A stretch of 23,569 bases of DNA from Candidatus Zixiibacteriota bacterium (GTDB lineage Bacteria > Zixibacteria > MSB-5A5 > JAABVY01): positions 1 to 23,569 of the forward strand of contig JAABVY010000231.1 in assembly GCA_011777135.1 (NCBI GenBank), read 5' to 3'. The translations under genes and the position numbers were made by a program. Below the pieces are notes generated by a model that was not told the origin of the DNA, did not search any database, and saw only the letters and a list, made by a program, of their open reading frames with translations. Below, piece after piece: positions 1 through 7,896 of the stretch. Numbering within the stretch: the stretch's first letter is position 1; every line of letters starts with the position of its first letter.

Positions 1-63
1 TTTGCGATCCGCGAAGGCGGCCGAACAGTCGGCGCCGGCGTGGTAGTCGAAGTTGTGGAGTAG
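1..63 (+). CDS. tuf: Elongation factor Tu, C-terminal end (partial)
   Basis: The frame opens at base 1 and ends at TAG 61-63, giving the last 20 residues of EF-Tu. It contains the family-typical FAIREGGRTVGAGVV stretch of domain 3. EF-Tu is the GTPase that delivers aminoacyl-tRNA to the ribosomal A site. Only the tail is present, so no GTPase motif can be checked. tuf directly upstream of rpsJ is the usual str-to-S10 junction and suggests co-transcription. The rpsJ Shine-Dalgarno (GTGGAG) lies inside the last codons of this gene. Confidence 0.95.
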   Translation, partial: FAIREGGRTVGAGVVVEVVE

Positions 64-67
64 ATGA

Positions 68-379
68 ATGGATCTGGGCCAGAAAATTAGAATAAGATTG
101 AAAGCTTACGATCATCATGCCCTCGACAAATCGACGAGGGAGATAGCTCGTACCGTTTTAAGAACTGGAGCTAAGATCGCAGGTCCTATACCGCTTCCAA
201 CCAAGCGCACTGTTTATACCGTGCTGCGTTCGCCGCACGTGGACAAGAAATCGCGGGAGCAGTTTGAAACCCGCGTGCATAAAAGGTTGATGGATATTTA
301 TGACTCTTCACCGCAGACGGTCGATGCATTGATGAAACTTGATCTGCCGGCCGGTGTTGATGTGGAAATAAAAGTGTAA
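68..379 (+). CDS. rpsJ: 30S ribosomal protein S10 (uS10)
   Basis: 103 aa, the normal length. S10 sits in the head of the small subunit and, in other bacteria, also acts as NusE in antitermination. Family features are the early KIRIRLKAYDHHALD segment and the central GPIPLPTKRTVYTVLRSPHV loop. The ATG at 68 is chosen because it gives the family N-terminus and follows GTGGAG at the tuf end. An ATG at 64 is out of frame. First gene of the S10 operon, 4 bp after tuf. Confidence 0.98.
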   Translation: MDLGQKIRIRLKAYDHHALDKSTREIARTVLRTGAKIAGPIPLPTKRTVYTVLRSPHVDKKSREQFETRVHKRLMDIYDSSPQTVDALMKLDLPAGVDVEIKV

Positions 380-383
380 TAAG

Positions 384-1007
384 ATGAAAGCGATTTTTGG
401 TAAAAAGATTGGCATGAGCAGGATTTTCACCGATGATGGTGACAGTCTTCCGGTAACGGTCATTCAGGCCGGACCCTGCCAAATCATACAGGTCAAAACT
501 GTTGACAAGGATGGTTACTCGGCTTTAAAAGTCGGTTACGAAGAGCTGGATGAAAGCCATGTTAACAAGCCGATGGGCGGAGTATTTGAAAAAGCTGAAG
601 TAAAATCCCACAGGTACCTCAGAGAAATTCGTCTGGACAAAGATGCTGAGGATGTCAAGGTCGGCGATTTCATTAATGTTGATGTATTCAATCCCGGTGA
701 GAAAGTCAACGTGAGCGGAATCTCCAAGGGTCTCGGTTTCCAGGGAGGCGTTCGCAGGCATGGTTTCGCAGGCGGTCCAAAGACACATGGTCAGTCGGAT
801 CGTTTACGGGCTCCCGGCTCGATAGGCCAGTCCTCTTATCCATCCCGGGTATTGAAAGGCACACGTATGGCGGGGCGGATGGGAAATGAAAAAGTGACGA
901 CGAAAAACCTGACCGTTGCCAAGGTTGATCCGGAAAATAACTTGATCTGCTTAATTGGAAGCGTGCCGGGTAAACGCAACAGTTTTGTGAAGATTATGGG
1001 TGCATAG
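384..1007 (+). CDS. rplC: 50S ribosomal protein L3 (uL3)
   Basis: 207 aa. L3 is a primary 23S rRNA binder that nucleates 50S assembly and reaches toward the peptidyl-transferase centre. The N-terminal GKKIGMSRIF and the central GGPKTHGQSDR ... GSIGQSSYPSRVLKGTRMAGRMG region are diagnostic. The glutamine in GQSS corresponds to the residue methylated by PrmB in E. coli; methylation here is not demonstrable. It starts 4 bp after rpsJ and ends 3 bp before rplD. Confidence 0.98.
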   Translation: MKAIFGKKIGMSRIFTDDGDSLPVTVIQAGPCQIIQVKTVDKDGYSALKVGYEELDESHVNKPMGGVFEKAEVKSHRYLREIRLDKDAEDVKVGDFINVDVFNPGEKVNVSGISKGLGFQGGVRRHGFAGGPKTHGQSDRLRAPGSIGQSSYPSRVLKGTRMAGRMGNEKVTTKNLTVAKVDPENNLICLIGSVPGKRNSFVKIMGA

Positions 1008-1010
1008 AAG

Positions 1011-1640
1011 ATGGCTAAAGCAAAGAAAATATCGAGCACAGGCGGTTCGGCAGGTGAGGTGGACCTGAATCCGAAGGTCTTTGAATTCGAACCCAAGAAT
1101 TACCAGGTGCATCAATATATAAAGTCGTTCCTGCGGAACCAGAGGCAGGGAACGCATTCAACCAAGAACCGCAGGGAAGTTCGCGGTGGCGGCGCGAAGC
1201 CATGGCGCCAGAAGGGCACTGGAAGAGCCAGGGCCGGGTCAAACACCTCGCCTATCTGGGTCGGTGGGGGCCGGGCTTTCGGACCAAAGCCCAAGAATTA
1301 TAATCGGGCGATTCCCAGGGCGATCAAGCGCCAGGCTCTCTACTCGGCGTTTGCTGATAAGGCCTCGGATGACAGGATTATGGTCATAGAGGATATTCAG
1401 ATGGAAAAGCCGCGAACAAAATCAGTCGTAGAATTTCTTGCCGGGCTGGATCTTTACGGCAAAAAGGTTTTGATCCTGAATGAGGGGGAAAACCGCAATT
1501 TCGAGATGTCCTGCCGTAATATTCCCGGTGTCAACTACATGCGTGCCCGCTTGATCAATGCATATCATCTCTTGAATTCGGAATATCTTTTGATAACCGA
1601 AGCGGCTTTAAAGGAGATAGAGGAGGTATTTGCCAAATGA
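1011..1640 (+). CDS. rplD: 50S ribosomal protein L4 (uL4)
   Basis: 209 aa, usual length. L4 lines the nascent-peptide tunnel through its extended loop; in gamma-proteobacteria it also represses the S10 operon. The loop is visible in RRGGGAKPWRQKGTGRAR-type sequence around residues 57-77, followed by WVGGGRAFGPKPKNY. The stop TGA overlaps the rplW start as ATGA, a translational-coupling arrangement. The S10-operon leader target lies outside the window, so autoregulation cannot be judged. Confidence 0.97.
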   Translation: MAKAKKISSTGGSAGEVDLNPKVFEFEPKNYQVHQYIKSFLRNQRQGTHSTKNRREVRGGGAKPWRQKGTGRARAGSNTSPIWVGGGRAFGPKPKNYNRAIPRAIKRQALYSAFADKASDDRIMVIEDIQMEKPRTKSVVEFLAGLDLYGKKVLILNEGENRNFEMSCRNIPGVNYMRARLINAYHLLNSEYLLITEAALKEIEEVFAK

Positions 1641-1927
1641 GGGATCCGCGCCAGGTTATAATCTCGCATCTCCTAAGCGAAAAATTTTCCATTCTGCGGG
1701 AAAAGCAGAATGCCTATGTTTTTGAAGTGGCTAAAGACGCGAATAAAATTGAGATAAAAAATGCCGTGGAAAACCTGTTCAATGTTCATGTGGACTCGGT
1801 TAAAGTTCAGGTAATGCGCGGCAAAATGAAAAGACTGGGACGGTTTGTGGGTAAGCGTCCCAACTGGAAAAAGGCAATAGTCAATCTAAAAGAAGGCGAG
1901 ACGATAACGCAGCTTGATGCGATCTAA
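1637..1927 (+). CDS. rplW: 50S ribosomal protein L23 (uL23)
   Basis: 96 aa. L23 sits at the polypeptide exit site, where trigger factor and SRP dock. Recognised by the N-terminal PRQVIISHLLSEKFSILREKQ, the central FNVHVDSVKV and the terminal RPNWKKAIVNLKEGETI stretches. The ATG overlaps the rplD stop by 4 nt. The 47-bp gap to rplB is one of the larger gaps in the S10 block. Confidence 0.97.
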   Translation: MRDPRQVIISHLLSEKFSILREKQNAYVFEVAKDANKIEIKNAVENLFNVHVDSVKVQVMRGKMKRLGRFVGKRPNWKKAIVNLKEGETITQLDAI

Positions 1928-1974
1928 GCCGGAATTTCAGGAAATCATAAAGACTTAAGATCTTGGATTGAAAA

Positions 1975-2799
1975 ATGGGTATTAAGAAATTCAAACCATA
2001 TACACCGTCGATGCGTTTCCGGACGGTTTCTGATTTTAGTGATATAACTAAAACCACGCCGGAAAAATCTTTGCTGAAGATTTTGAAGAAAAGCGGCGGA
2101 CGCAATAATAAAGGCCGGACCACCACATATAATAGAGGCGGCGGCCATAAGCGTTTCTACCGCATCATCGACTTCAAGCGTGATAAGATCGGAATACCGG
2201 CACGGGTTGCAGCCATCGAATATGATCCTAACCGTTCGGCCAGAATTGCACTTTTACATTATGTGGATGGTGAGAAGCGTTATATCCTTGCCCCGCATGG
2301 CTTGAAAGTGGACGATATTGTCGTGTCCGGGCCGGAGGTTGAGATCAGCATTGGAAATGCAACCCTCCTGGAGAGAATTCCTCTGGGAAGTTTTGTGCAT
2401 AATGTCGAAATGATTCCGGGAAGAGGCGGCAGGATCGCCAGAAGCGCCGGTTCCATGGCCATTTTGGCCGCCAAAGAGGGTGAGATGGCGCATCTCAAGA
2501 TGCCCTCCGGCGAAGTCAGGCTGGTGCCCTTGAAATGCAGGGCAACAATCGGTCAGGTCGGAAATATTGATCATGAAAATATAGTCTGGGGCAAGGCCGG
2601 CAAATCGCGCTGGCTGGGACGCAGGCCGAATGTTCGTGCGGTCGCTATGAATCCGGTCGACCATCCAATGGGCGGTGGTGAGGGACGCTCTTCGGGCGGA
2701 CGTCATCCCTGTACTCCCTGGGGCAAGCCGACCAAGGGTTTGAAGACTCGTAAAAAAGGCAAATTGTCAGATAGATATATAGTTAAACGCAGGAAATAA
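1975..2799 (+). CDS. rplB: 50S ribosomal protein L2 (uL2)
   Basis: 274 aa, the expected length. L2 is needed for subunit association and peptidyl-transferase activity. The C-terminal NPVDHPMGGGEGRSSGGRH signature is intact, and His230 matches the functionally important His229 of E. coli L2. GGGHKRFYR near residue 55 marks the N-terminal RNA-binding part. The Shine-Dalgarno before ATG 1975 is weak (TTGGATTG), unlike the strong site of rpsS that follows. Confidence 0.98.
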   Translation: MGIKKFKPYTPSMRFRTVSDFSDITKTTPEKSLLKILKKSGGRNNKGRTTTYNRGGGHKRFYRIIDFKRDKIGIPARVAAIEYDPNRSARIALLHYVDGEKRYILAPHGLKVDDIVVSGPEVEISIGNATLLERIPLGSFVHNVEMIPGRGGRIARSAGSMAILAAKEGEMAHLKMPSGEVRLVPLKCRATIGQVGNIDHENIVWGKAGKSRWLGRRPNVRAVAMNPVDHPMGGGEGRSSGGRHPCTPWGKPTKGLKTRKKGKLSDRYIVKRRK

Positions 2800-2819
2800 G
2801 CTGTTTCAGGAGGTTTTGA

Positions 2820-3107
2820 ATGGCACGCTCTTTGAAAAAAGGGCCCTTTATAGATGATCATCTGATGAAGAAGATCGAGAAGATGAATGAGACCGGCGAC
2901 AAGAAGGTCATCAAGACCTGGTCGCGCAGGTCGACCATATCGCCGGAGTTTGTCGGGCATACCATAGCTATTCATACCGGCAACAAGTTTATTCCTGTAT
3001 ATATTACAGAAAATATGGTCGGTCATAAGCTTGGCGAATTCGCCCCGACCCGGATTTTCCGGGGCCATGCCGGAAAATTAACCGAAAGATCATCTTCGAT
3101 AAAATAA
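2820..3107 (+). CDS. rpsS: 30S ribosomal protein S19 (uS19)
   Basis: 95 aa. S19 forms a complex with S13 in the 30S head and contacts the A-site tRNA region. The N-terminal ARSLKKGPFID and the GNKFIPVYITENMVGHKLGE stretch are family hallmarks, with EFAPTRIFRGH after it. The start is supported by a near-perfect AGGAGG 8 nt upstream of the ATG. The C-terminal tail is short and polar. Confidence 0.98.
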   Translation: MARSLKKGPFIDDHLMKKIEKMNETGDKKVIKTWSRRSTISPEFVGHTIAIHTGNKFIPVYITENMVGHKLGEFAPTRIFRGHAGKLTERSSSIK

Positions 3108-3117
3108 GAGTGGAATT

Positions 3118-3549
3118 ATGGAATCTGTTGCGCGTTCAAAATATCTGAGGATGTCCCCCCGCAAGATGCGGCGGGTGGCGGAACTTGTAAAAGGAAAGAT
3201 GGTTCATGAAGCGGTCGACATGTTAAGATATGTGCCCAAGAGGGCCGCACTGCCGCTTTCAAAAACCATAAAATCAGCTGCCGCCAATATGATTGCCCAG
3301 GAAGGTACCGCTCGGGTGAAAGCCGAGGAGCTAAGAGTAACCTCCATCATCATCGATGGCGGGCCGATCCTGAAGCGCTTCCGTGCAGTCGGTATGGGAC
3401 GAGCATTCAGAATACGCAAGCGCACCTGCCATCTTTCGGTAAAGGTGTCCGATGAGGGCCGTGCAGAGAGACGGCTGGCGAAAGAGCATGCCAGACGAAC
3501 AAGAAAAAGAAAACCAACTAAAACTTCCGCGGCGGAAGAAGAAGAATAG
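3118..3549 (+). CDS. rplV: 50S ribosomal protein L22 (uL22) with C-terminal tail
   Basis: 143 aa against about 110 in E. coli. L22 contributes the beta-hairpin that lines the exit tunnel. The core (residues 1-112) includes YLRMSPRKMRRVAELVKG and the GPILKRFRAVGMGRAFRIRKR hairpin. Residues 113-143 form an Arg/Lys-rich helix-like stretch that ends in AAEEEE, a basic-then-acidic tail beyond the globular domain. Similar tails occur here on L17, L29 and S3. It lies 10 bp after rpsS and 14 bp before rpsC. Confidence 0.97.
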   Translation: MESVARSKYLRMSPRKMRRVAELVKGKMVHEAVDMLRYVPKRAALPLSKTIKSAAANMIAQEGTARVKAEELRVTSIIIDGGPILKRFRAVGMGRAFRIRKRTCHLSVKVSDEGRAERRLAKEHARRTRKRKPTKTSAAEEEE

Positions 3550-3563
3550 CAGGAGGAATACTT

Positions 3564-4454
3564 TTGGGTCAGAAAACTAATCCAGTAGGACTGAGGCTGG
3601 GAATCATCAGATCTTGGAACTCCAAGTGGTTTGCGGAGAGAAACTTTGCAGATCTTCTCGAGGAGGATTTGAAGATCCGAAGGTATATAAGCAAGCGTCT
3701 GGAAAATGCCGGCCTTGCGAGGGTGGAAATCCTGCGTGCTCCCAAGAAGATCACAGTTGATATCCACTCTTCCCGTCCGGGAATTGTAATCGGACGTAAG
3801 GGTGCCGAAGTTGACAAATTGCGGGAAGAGCTGCAGTTGATTACAAAAAAAGATATTACCTTAAATATTATAGAAGTGAAGAAACCTGAACTGAACGCCA
3901 AGCTGGTAGCGGATTCCATTGCCAGGCAGCTGGAGGGACGAGTATCCTTCAGGCGTTCAATGAAGAAAGCTATCACCGCTTCCATGAAGATGGGCGCGGA
4001 GGGTATCAAGGTCACCTGCGGTGGTCGTCTGGGTGGTGCTGAAATCGCTCGGAGCGAGAAGTATATGGAGGGACGGGTTCCGCTTCATACACTCAGGGCG
4101 GATATTGATTATGCTATTTCAACCGCCAATACAACTTATGGTACTATCGGTGTAAAGGTCTGGATCTGCCGCGGCGAGATATTGGATAAACCCGGTATGG
4201 AAGATGCGGTAGAAGGCGGCCGCCAGCCTGAAATGGACCAGAGAAGGGCCAGGCCCTCAGGCCAACGCAGACGTAAACCTCGACCCAAGTCGAGAATCCG
4301 CAAGAAAAGGCGCGAGCCAGAGGGCGGACCAAAGGCCGGAGAAAAAGAACAGCAAAAAAGCGAAAGCAAACCAGAGCCAAAAGCTTCGACCGAAGCCAAG
4401 AGGACGGCCTCCAAGCCGGAATCGGGAGATAAATCAGAAGACAAAAAAGGGTAA
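3564..4454 (+). CDS. rpsC: 30S ribosomal protein S3 (uS3) with charged C-terminal tail
   Basis: 296 aa against about 233 in E. coli. S3 forms the mRNA entry tunnel with S4 and S5. The start is TTG 3564, supported by AGGAGG at 3551-3556 and the canonical GQKTNPVGLRLG N-terminus. The type-II KH motif is VIGRKG (GRKG at residues 77-80), and the C-terminal domain ends near WICRGEIL (residues 200-207). Residues about 215-296 are low-complexity, Arg/Lys-rich then Lys/Glu/Ser-rich. An unusually long gap follows before rplP. Confidence 0.97.
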   Translation: MGQKTNPVGLRLGIIRSWNSKWFAERNFADLLEEDLKIRRYISKRLENAGLARVEILRAPKKITVDIHSSRPGIVIGRKGAEVDKLREELQLITKKDITLNIIEVKKPELNAKLVADSIARQLEGRVSFRRSMKKAITASMKMGAEGIKVTCGGRLGGAEIARSEKYMEGRVPLHTLRADIDYAISTANTTYGTIGVKVWICRGEILDKPGMEDAVEGGRQPEMDQRRARPSGQRRRKPRPKSRIRKKRREPEGGPKAGEKEQQKSESKPEPKASTEAKRTASKPESGDKSEDKKG

Positions 4455-4474
4455 GACTTTATAGACAAAAGCTC

Positions 4475-4502
4475 TTGCCTTTTGAATGAATATTAATATA
4501 TT
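4475..4502 (+). promoter_or_regulatory. Candidate internal sigma-70 promoter before rplP
   Basis: TTGCCT (4475-4480), a 16-nt spacer and TATATT (4497-4502; five of six bases match TATAAT) lie in the 95-bp rpsC-rplP gap, about 48 bp upstream of rplP. Most junctions in this operon are under 30 bp. An overlapping short inverted repeat, CAAAAG/CTTTTG, could form a small hairpin. Seen: the boxes and the gap. Inferred: promoter activity that would boost the distal genes. Confidence 0.35.
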
Positions 4503-4549
4503 TGGAAATTTTCACGTTCTTGAACGGGAACGATCCGGAGTTATAGCAT

Positions 4550-4972
4550 ATGTTAATGCCAAAAAGAGTTAAGTATCGTAAGCAACAGCGCGGCAGAATG
4601 AGAGGCAAGGCCTACCGCGGGTCCAAGATCTCATTTGGCGAATTCGGCCTGAAAGCAATGGCGCCGGCCTGGATCACGAATCGCCAGATAGAGGCCGCAC
4701 GTGTGGCGTTAACAAGGAAGATCAAGAGAGGCGGAAAGGTCTGGATCAGGGTTTTCCCGGACAAGCCTTTTACCAAAAAACCTGCGGAAACTCGCATGGG
4801 TAAGGGCAAGGGCGCGCCCGAATACTGGGTTGCGGTCGTAAAACCGGGACGGATTCTATTCGAGCTGGAGGGCGTCTCCGAAGATCTCGCCCGCCAGGCA
4901 ATGAAACTGGCGGCCGATAAGCTGCCCATCAAGTGCAGATTCGTTACCCGTCAGGAAATCGGAGGAGCATAG
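4550..4972 (+). CDS. rplP: 50S ribosomal protein L16 (uL16)
   Basis: 140 aa. L16 is a late-assembly 50S protein that helps organise tRNA at the A and P sites. The N-terminus MLMPKRVKYRKQQRGRMRG is the canonical start, so the first ATG (4550) is taken; CGGAG lies 9 nt upstream. PAWITNRQIEAARVA and the RMGKGKGAPEYWVAVVKPG loop are diagnostic; that loop approaches the tRNA and carries the arginine hydroxylated in E. coli. It stands alone after a 95-bp gap. Confidence 0.97.
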   Translation: MLMPKRVKYRKQQRGRMRGKAYRGSKISFGEFGLKAMAPAWITNRQIEAARVALTRKIKRGGKVWIRVFPDKPFTKKPAETRMGKGKGAPEYWVAVVKPGRILFELEGVSEDLARQAMKLAADKLPIKCRFVTRQEIGGA

Positions 4973-4976
4973 TACC

Positions 4977-5234
4977 GTGAAGGCGGAATTGATCAGAGAT
5001 TTAGCGAAGGAAGAAGTTGAGCAGAGGCTCGCCGATTCCCAGGAAGAGCTTTTTAACCTGAAACTCAAGATGCAGGTGCAGAAGCTCGATAATCCATTGC
5101 GCCTGAGAGTCTTACGGCGAGACATAGCCCGTCTCAAAACCATCCTTCATGAGCATGAAAAAGGTATCCGCTCGCTTTCCGCCACAACCGGAAAAATACT
5201 GGATACCGGCAAAGAGAAGAGTTCAGAGGAGTAA
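4977..5234 (+). CDS. rpmC: 50S ribosomal protein L29 (uL29), extended
   Basis: 85 aa, longer than the usual 60-70. L29 is a two-helix protein at the exit-tunnel rim and contributes to trigger-factor and SRP docking. The core shows the IRDLAKEEVEQRLADSQEELFNL helix and the RVLRRDIARLKTIL helix. The last about 20 residues are a polar tail. The start is GTG 4977, preceded by GGAGG of the rplP end and only 4 bp after its stop. Confidence 0.95.
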   Translation: MKAELIRDLAKEEVEQRLADSQEELFNLKLKMQVQKLDNPLRLRVLRRDIARLKTILHEHEKGIRSLSATTGKILDTGKEKSSEE

Positions 5235-5237
5235 ACG

Positions 5238-5495
5238 GTGGCACTACGAGGACTACGGAAGACGAGACAGGGTATTGTAATATCCAACAAGATGGATAAG
5301 ACCATTTCTGTTGAGCTGGACTACAAGATGAAGCATCCTTTGTACGGCAAGGTCATTCACAAGCGCGCCAAACTGTACGCTCATGACGAGAACAACGAGG
5401 CCGGTATTGGCGATAAGGTGATGGTTATGGAAACTCGCCCGCTCTCGAAGATGAAACGCTGGCGACTTGTAAAGATATTGGAGAAGGCCAAGTAA
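5238..5495 (+). CDS. rpsQ: 30S ribosomal protein S17 (uS17)
   Basis: 85 aa, usual length. S17 is an OB-fold primary 16S rRNA binder of the 30S body. The family pattern is RKTRQGIVISNKMDKTISVEL, then HPLYGKVIHKRAKLYAHDE and the terminal ETRPLSKMKRWRLVKILEKAK. The start is GTG 5238; the Shine-Dalgarno AGAGGAG overlaps the end of rpmC. One base separates its stop from rplN. Confidence 0.97.
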   Translation: MALRGLRKTRQGIVISNKMDKTISVELDYKMKHPLYGKVIHKRAKLYAHDENNEAGIGDKVMVMETRPLSKMKRWRLVKILEKAK

Positions 5496-5496
5496 G

Positions 5497-5865
5497 ATGA
5501 TACAGGAATATTCCAGGTTGAATGTCGCCGATAATACGGGAGCCAAAAAAGTCATGTGTTTTCGTGTCCTGGGTGGAACAAAGCGGCGCTATGCCAGGGT
5601 TGGAGACATTATTGTGTGTGCCGTGAAAGATGCGATCCCAAACGGTACGGTTAAAAAATCGGATATCGTCAAGGCGGTGGTGGTCAGAACAGCTTTTCCG
5701 GTGCGTCGTAAGGATGGTTCCTATATCAAGTTTGGCGATAATGCCGCGGTTATTATCAATGATCAGATGGAGCCGCGCGGCACGCGTATCTTTGGCCCTG
5801 TTGCCAGGGAGTTACGCGAAAAGAAATTTATGAAGATTATATCACTGGCTCCGGAAGTTTTGTGA
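5497..5865 (+). CDS. rplN: 50S ribosomal protein L14 (uL14)
   Basis: 122 aa, the invariant family length. L14 forms an intersubunit bridge with 16S rRNA and is the docking site of the silencing factor RsfS. Diagnostic parts are MIQEYSRLNVADNTGAK, the GDIIV strand and the terminal RGTRIFGPVARELR followed by FMKIISLAPEVL. It starts one base after the rpsQ stop, so translation is probably coupled to rpsQ. Confidence 0.98.
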   Translation: MIQEYSRLNVADNTGAKKVMCFRVLGGTKRRYARVGDIIVCAVKDAIPNGTVKKSDIVKAVVVRTAFPVRRKDGSYIKFGDNAAVIINDQMEPRGTRIFGPVARELREKKFMKIISLAPEVL

Positions 5866-5872
5866 GGAAGCG

Positions 5873-6196
5873 ATGAGAATTAAAAAAGGAGATCAGGTAA
5901 AGGTTATAAGCGGAAAGAACAAGGGCAAGATCGGCAAGGTTCTGCGTGTTATTCCCGAAAGCAATCGTGTCCTGGTAGAGGGTGTGAACCTGATCTATCG
6001 TCACAGCCGTCCCAGCCAGAGAAATCCCAAGGGCGGCATAATCGAGAAAGAGGCCCCGATTAATGCGTCCAATGTTATGTTGTTCGATACTCGCAGCAAC
6101 AAGCCCACGCGTGTCAATTACAGGGTGCTGGAGGATCCTGACAAGAAAACCAAGAACAAGGTTCGGATCTCCAATAAGTCCGGAGAGATTGTCTGA
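5873..6196 (+). CDS. rplX: 50S ribosomal protein L24 (uL24)
   Basis: 107 aa. L24 is an early assembly initiator that binds the 5' end of 23S rRNA and lies near the tunnel exit. An N-terminal KOW motif (KKGDQVKVISGKNKGKIGKV, residues 4-23) is followed by NRVLVEGVNLIYRHSRPSQ and a GGIIEKEAPI strand, all family-typical. The final A of its TGA is the first base of the rplE ATG (TGATG). Confidence 0.97.
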   Translation: MRIKKGDQVKVISGKNKGKIGKVLRVIPESNRVLVEGVNLIYRHSRPSQRNPKGGIIEKEAPINASNVMLFDTRSNKPTRVNYRVLEDPDKKTKNKVRISNKSGEIV

Positions 6197-6735
6197 TGGC
6201 TCGTTTGAAGGAATATTATTATAAAGAGGTTTTGCCGAAGCTCCAAAAGGAGTTTGATTATAACAATATAATGGAGGTTCCGCGCCTTCAGAAGATTGTC
6301 ATGAACATCGGTGTCGGCGAAGCCATTACAAACCCGAAATTTTTGGATGCGGCTGTTGAGGATCTGAGGATCATTTCAGGTCAGCAGCCGATTGTGACTC
6401 GCGCCAAGAAATCGATTTCGAATTTCAAGCTGCGTGCCGGCATGCCGATTGGATGTGCGGTAACCCTGAGGCGTGAAAGGATGTATGAATTTTTCGACCG
6501 CCTGATAAATGTGGCGATCCCCAGAATCAGGGATTTTAGAGGTCTTCCGCCCAAGGGTTTTGACGGCCGCGGCAATTATACTCTGGGATTGCGCGAGCAG
6601 CTAATATTCCCGGAAATAGATTATGATAAGATCGACAAGGTGCGGGGATTATCGGTAACTTTTGTCACCAGTTCCAATGATGACGAGGGAGCTTTTGCGC
6701 TCCTGCGGGAACTGGGAATGCCTTTCAGAAAGTAA
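6196..6735 (+). CDS. rplE: 50S ribosomal protein L5 (uL5)
   Basis: 179 aa. L5 binds 5S rRNA in the central protuberance with L18 and contacts P-site tRNA. Motifs seen: VPRLQKIVMNIGVGEA, the ITGQ-equivalent ISGQQPIVTRAKKSISNFKLR, and RDFRGLPPKGFDGRGNYTLG with the INFPEIDYDKI-equivalent IFPEIDYDKIDKVRGL. It overlaps rplX by one base. It keeps the usual spc order L14-L24-L5-S14. Confidence 0.98.
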   Translation: MARLKEYYYKEVLPKLQKEFDYNNIMEVPRLQKIVMNIGVGEAITNPKFLDAAVEDLRIISGQQPIVTRAKKSISNFKLRAGMPIGCAVTLRRERMYEFFDRLINVAIPRIRDFRGLPPKGFDGRGNYTLGLREQLIFPEIDYDKIDKVRGLSVTFVTSSNDDEGAFALLRELGMPFRK

Positions 6736-6744
6736 GGAGAAAGA

Positions 6745-6930
6745 GTGGCCAAGAAGTGTTTGATAGCAAAAGCCAAACGCAAACCGAAATTCAGCGTACG
6801 TTCGTATAATCGCTGCCGCCGTTGCGGCAGGCCGCGAGCTTATATGCGTAAGTTTGGTATTTGCCGTATTTGTTTTCGTCAGTTGGCCTTAAATGGCGAA
6901 ATACCCGGTGTGGTCAAGGCCAGTTGGTAG
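6745..6930 (+). CDS. rpsN: 30S ribosomal protein S14, zinc-binding type (uS14)
   Basis: 61 aa, the short C+ form. Cys24, Cys27, Cys40 and Cys43 (CRRC ... CRIC) form the Zn ribbon that E. coli S14 lacks. S14 sits in the 30S head near S3 and S10. The start is GTG 6745, with AAGGAG 7 nt upstream. The C-terminus GEIPGVVKASW is the family terminus. A paralogous zinc-free S14 may exist elsewhere, but none is visible here. Confidence 0.98.
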   Translation: MAKKCLIAKAKRKPKFSVRSYNRCRRCGRPRAYMRKFGICRICFRQLALNGEIPGVVKASW

Positions 6931-6942
6931 GAGTTTGAAATT

Positions 6943-7341
6943 ATGAGTATGACTGATCCGGTCTCTGATCTCTTAATCAGAATAAAAAATGCGGCCAAGG
7001 CCAAGCATAAGGCTGTGGATGTACCGGCCTCCGGGCTGAAAAGTGAAATCGCCAGGCTATTAAGCGAGCTCAGATTTATTAAACGCTCGTCAGTTATTCA
7101 GATCGAAGGTAAGCCGGTTTTGCGCATCTGGCTGCGCTACAATAAGAATGATGAATCCATTATTACAGGTTTGGAACGAATTTCCAAGCCCGGATTGAGA
7201 GTGTATGCGTCGTCCGAGGATCTATTCAAGCTCCAGCAGGAGGTCGGGACGATGATAATCTCTACCTCAAACGGAGTAATGACTCATCAGCAGGCGCTCA
7301 AAGCCAATATCGGTGGAGAACTGGTCTGCAGAGTTTGGTAG
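6943..7341 (+). CDS. rpsH: 30S ribosomal protein S8 (uS8)
   Basis: 132 aa. S8 is a central-domain 16S rRNA binder; in E. coli it represses the spc operon by binding an mRNA mimic near L5. Motifs are MTDPVSDLLIRIKNA, the RISKPGLRVYAS segment and the C-terminal TSNGVMTHQQALKANIGGELVCRVW. GTAGGAG at the end of rpsN supplies the Shine-Dalgarno. I did not identify an S8-binding mimic in the rplX-rplE junction. Confidence 0.97.
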   Translation: MSMTDPVSDLLIRIKNAAKAKHKAVDVPASGLKSEIARLLSELRFIKRSSVIQIEGKPVLRIWLRYNKNDESIITGLERISKPGLRVYASSEDLFKLQQEVGTMIISTSNGVMTHQQALKANIGGELVCRVW

Positions 7342-7350
7342 GATAGTTAT

Positions 7351-7887
7351 ATGTCGAGAATAGGAAAACAACCGATTAAAATCCCGGATAAAGTCAAGGT
7401 GGAGATCAAGAACTCCACTGTCTTTGTGAAAGGCCCCAAAGGTGAATTGACCCAGGAGATCCATCCTCAGATTCAGGTTGATATTGAGGATAATGTCCTG
7501 AGTGTCAAAAGACCTTCCGATTCAAAATTCTTCAGGGCTCAGCATGGATTGGTACGGGCGCTGATCAACAATATGATAATCGGCGTGACTGACGGGTTCT
7601 CAAAAGTTCTGGAGATCGTGGGTGTCGGTTATAGGGCCGAGATGGCAAAGAAAATGCTCAAGCTTTCGCTGGGATTTTCCCATCCGATTTATTTTGCTGC
7701 GCCTCCGGGGATCAATATCGATCTGGAGAGCCAGCAGAAGATAAAGATTTCAGGCAGTGACAAGGCCCTGGTCGGGCTTGTGGCGGCCAAAATAAGATCG
7801 TTCAGGCCTCCTGAACCATACAAAGGCAAAGGTATTAAATACGAAGATGAGCAGATCCGCCGTAAGGCCGGAAAGACTGCCGCGTAG
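7351..7887 (+). CDS. rplF: 50S ribosomal protein L6 (uL6)
   Basis: 178 aa with two tandem L6 folds. L6 sits at the base of the L7/L12 stalk near the sarcin-ricin loop. MSRIGKQPIKIPDKVKVEI and GPKGELTQ mark the first domain; GVGYRAEMAKKMLKLSLGFSHP and the terminal PEPYKGKGIKYEDEQIRRKAGKT-type signature mark the second. It lies 9 bp after rpsH and 9 bp before rplR. Confidence 0.98.
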   Translation: MSRIGKQPIKIPDKVKVEIKNSTVFVKGPKGELTQEIHPQIQVDIEDNVLSVKRPSDSKFFRAQHGLVRALINNMIIGVTDGFSKVLEIVGVGYRAEMAKKMLKLSLGFSHPIYFAAPPGINIDLESQQKIKISGSDKALVGLVAAKIRSFRPPEPYKGKGIKYEDEQIRRKAGKTAA

Positions 7888-7896
7888 GGTGATGTT

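Noticed and set aside
2254..2706. 150-codon minus-strand open frame inside rplB
   Set aside because: Antisense to conserved L2 coding sequence, with no motif.
3204..3767. 187-codon minus-strand open frame across rplV-rpsC
   Set aside because: Antisense shadow of two clear ribosomal genes, with no start signal or domain.
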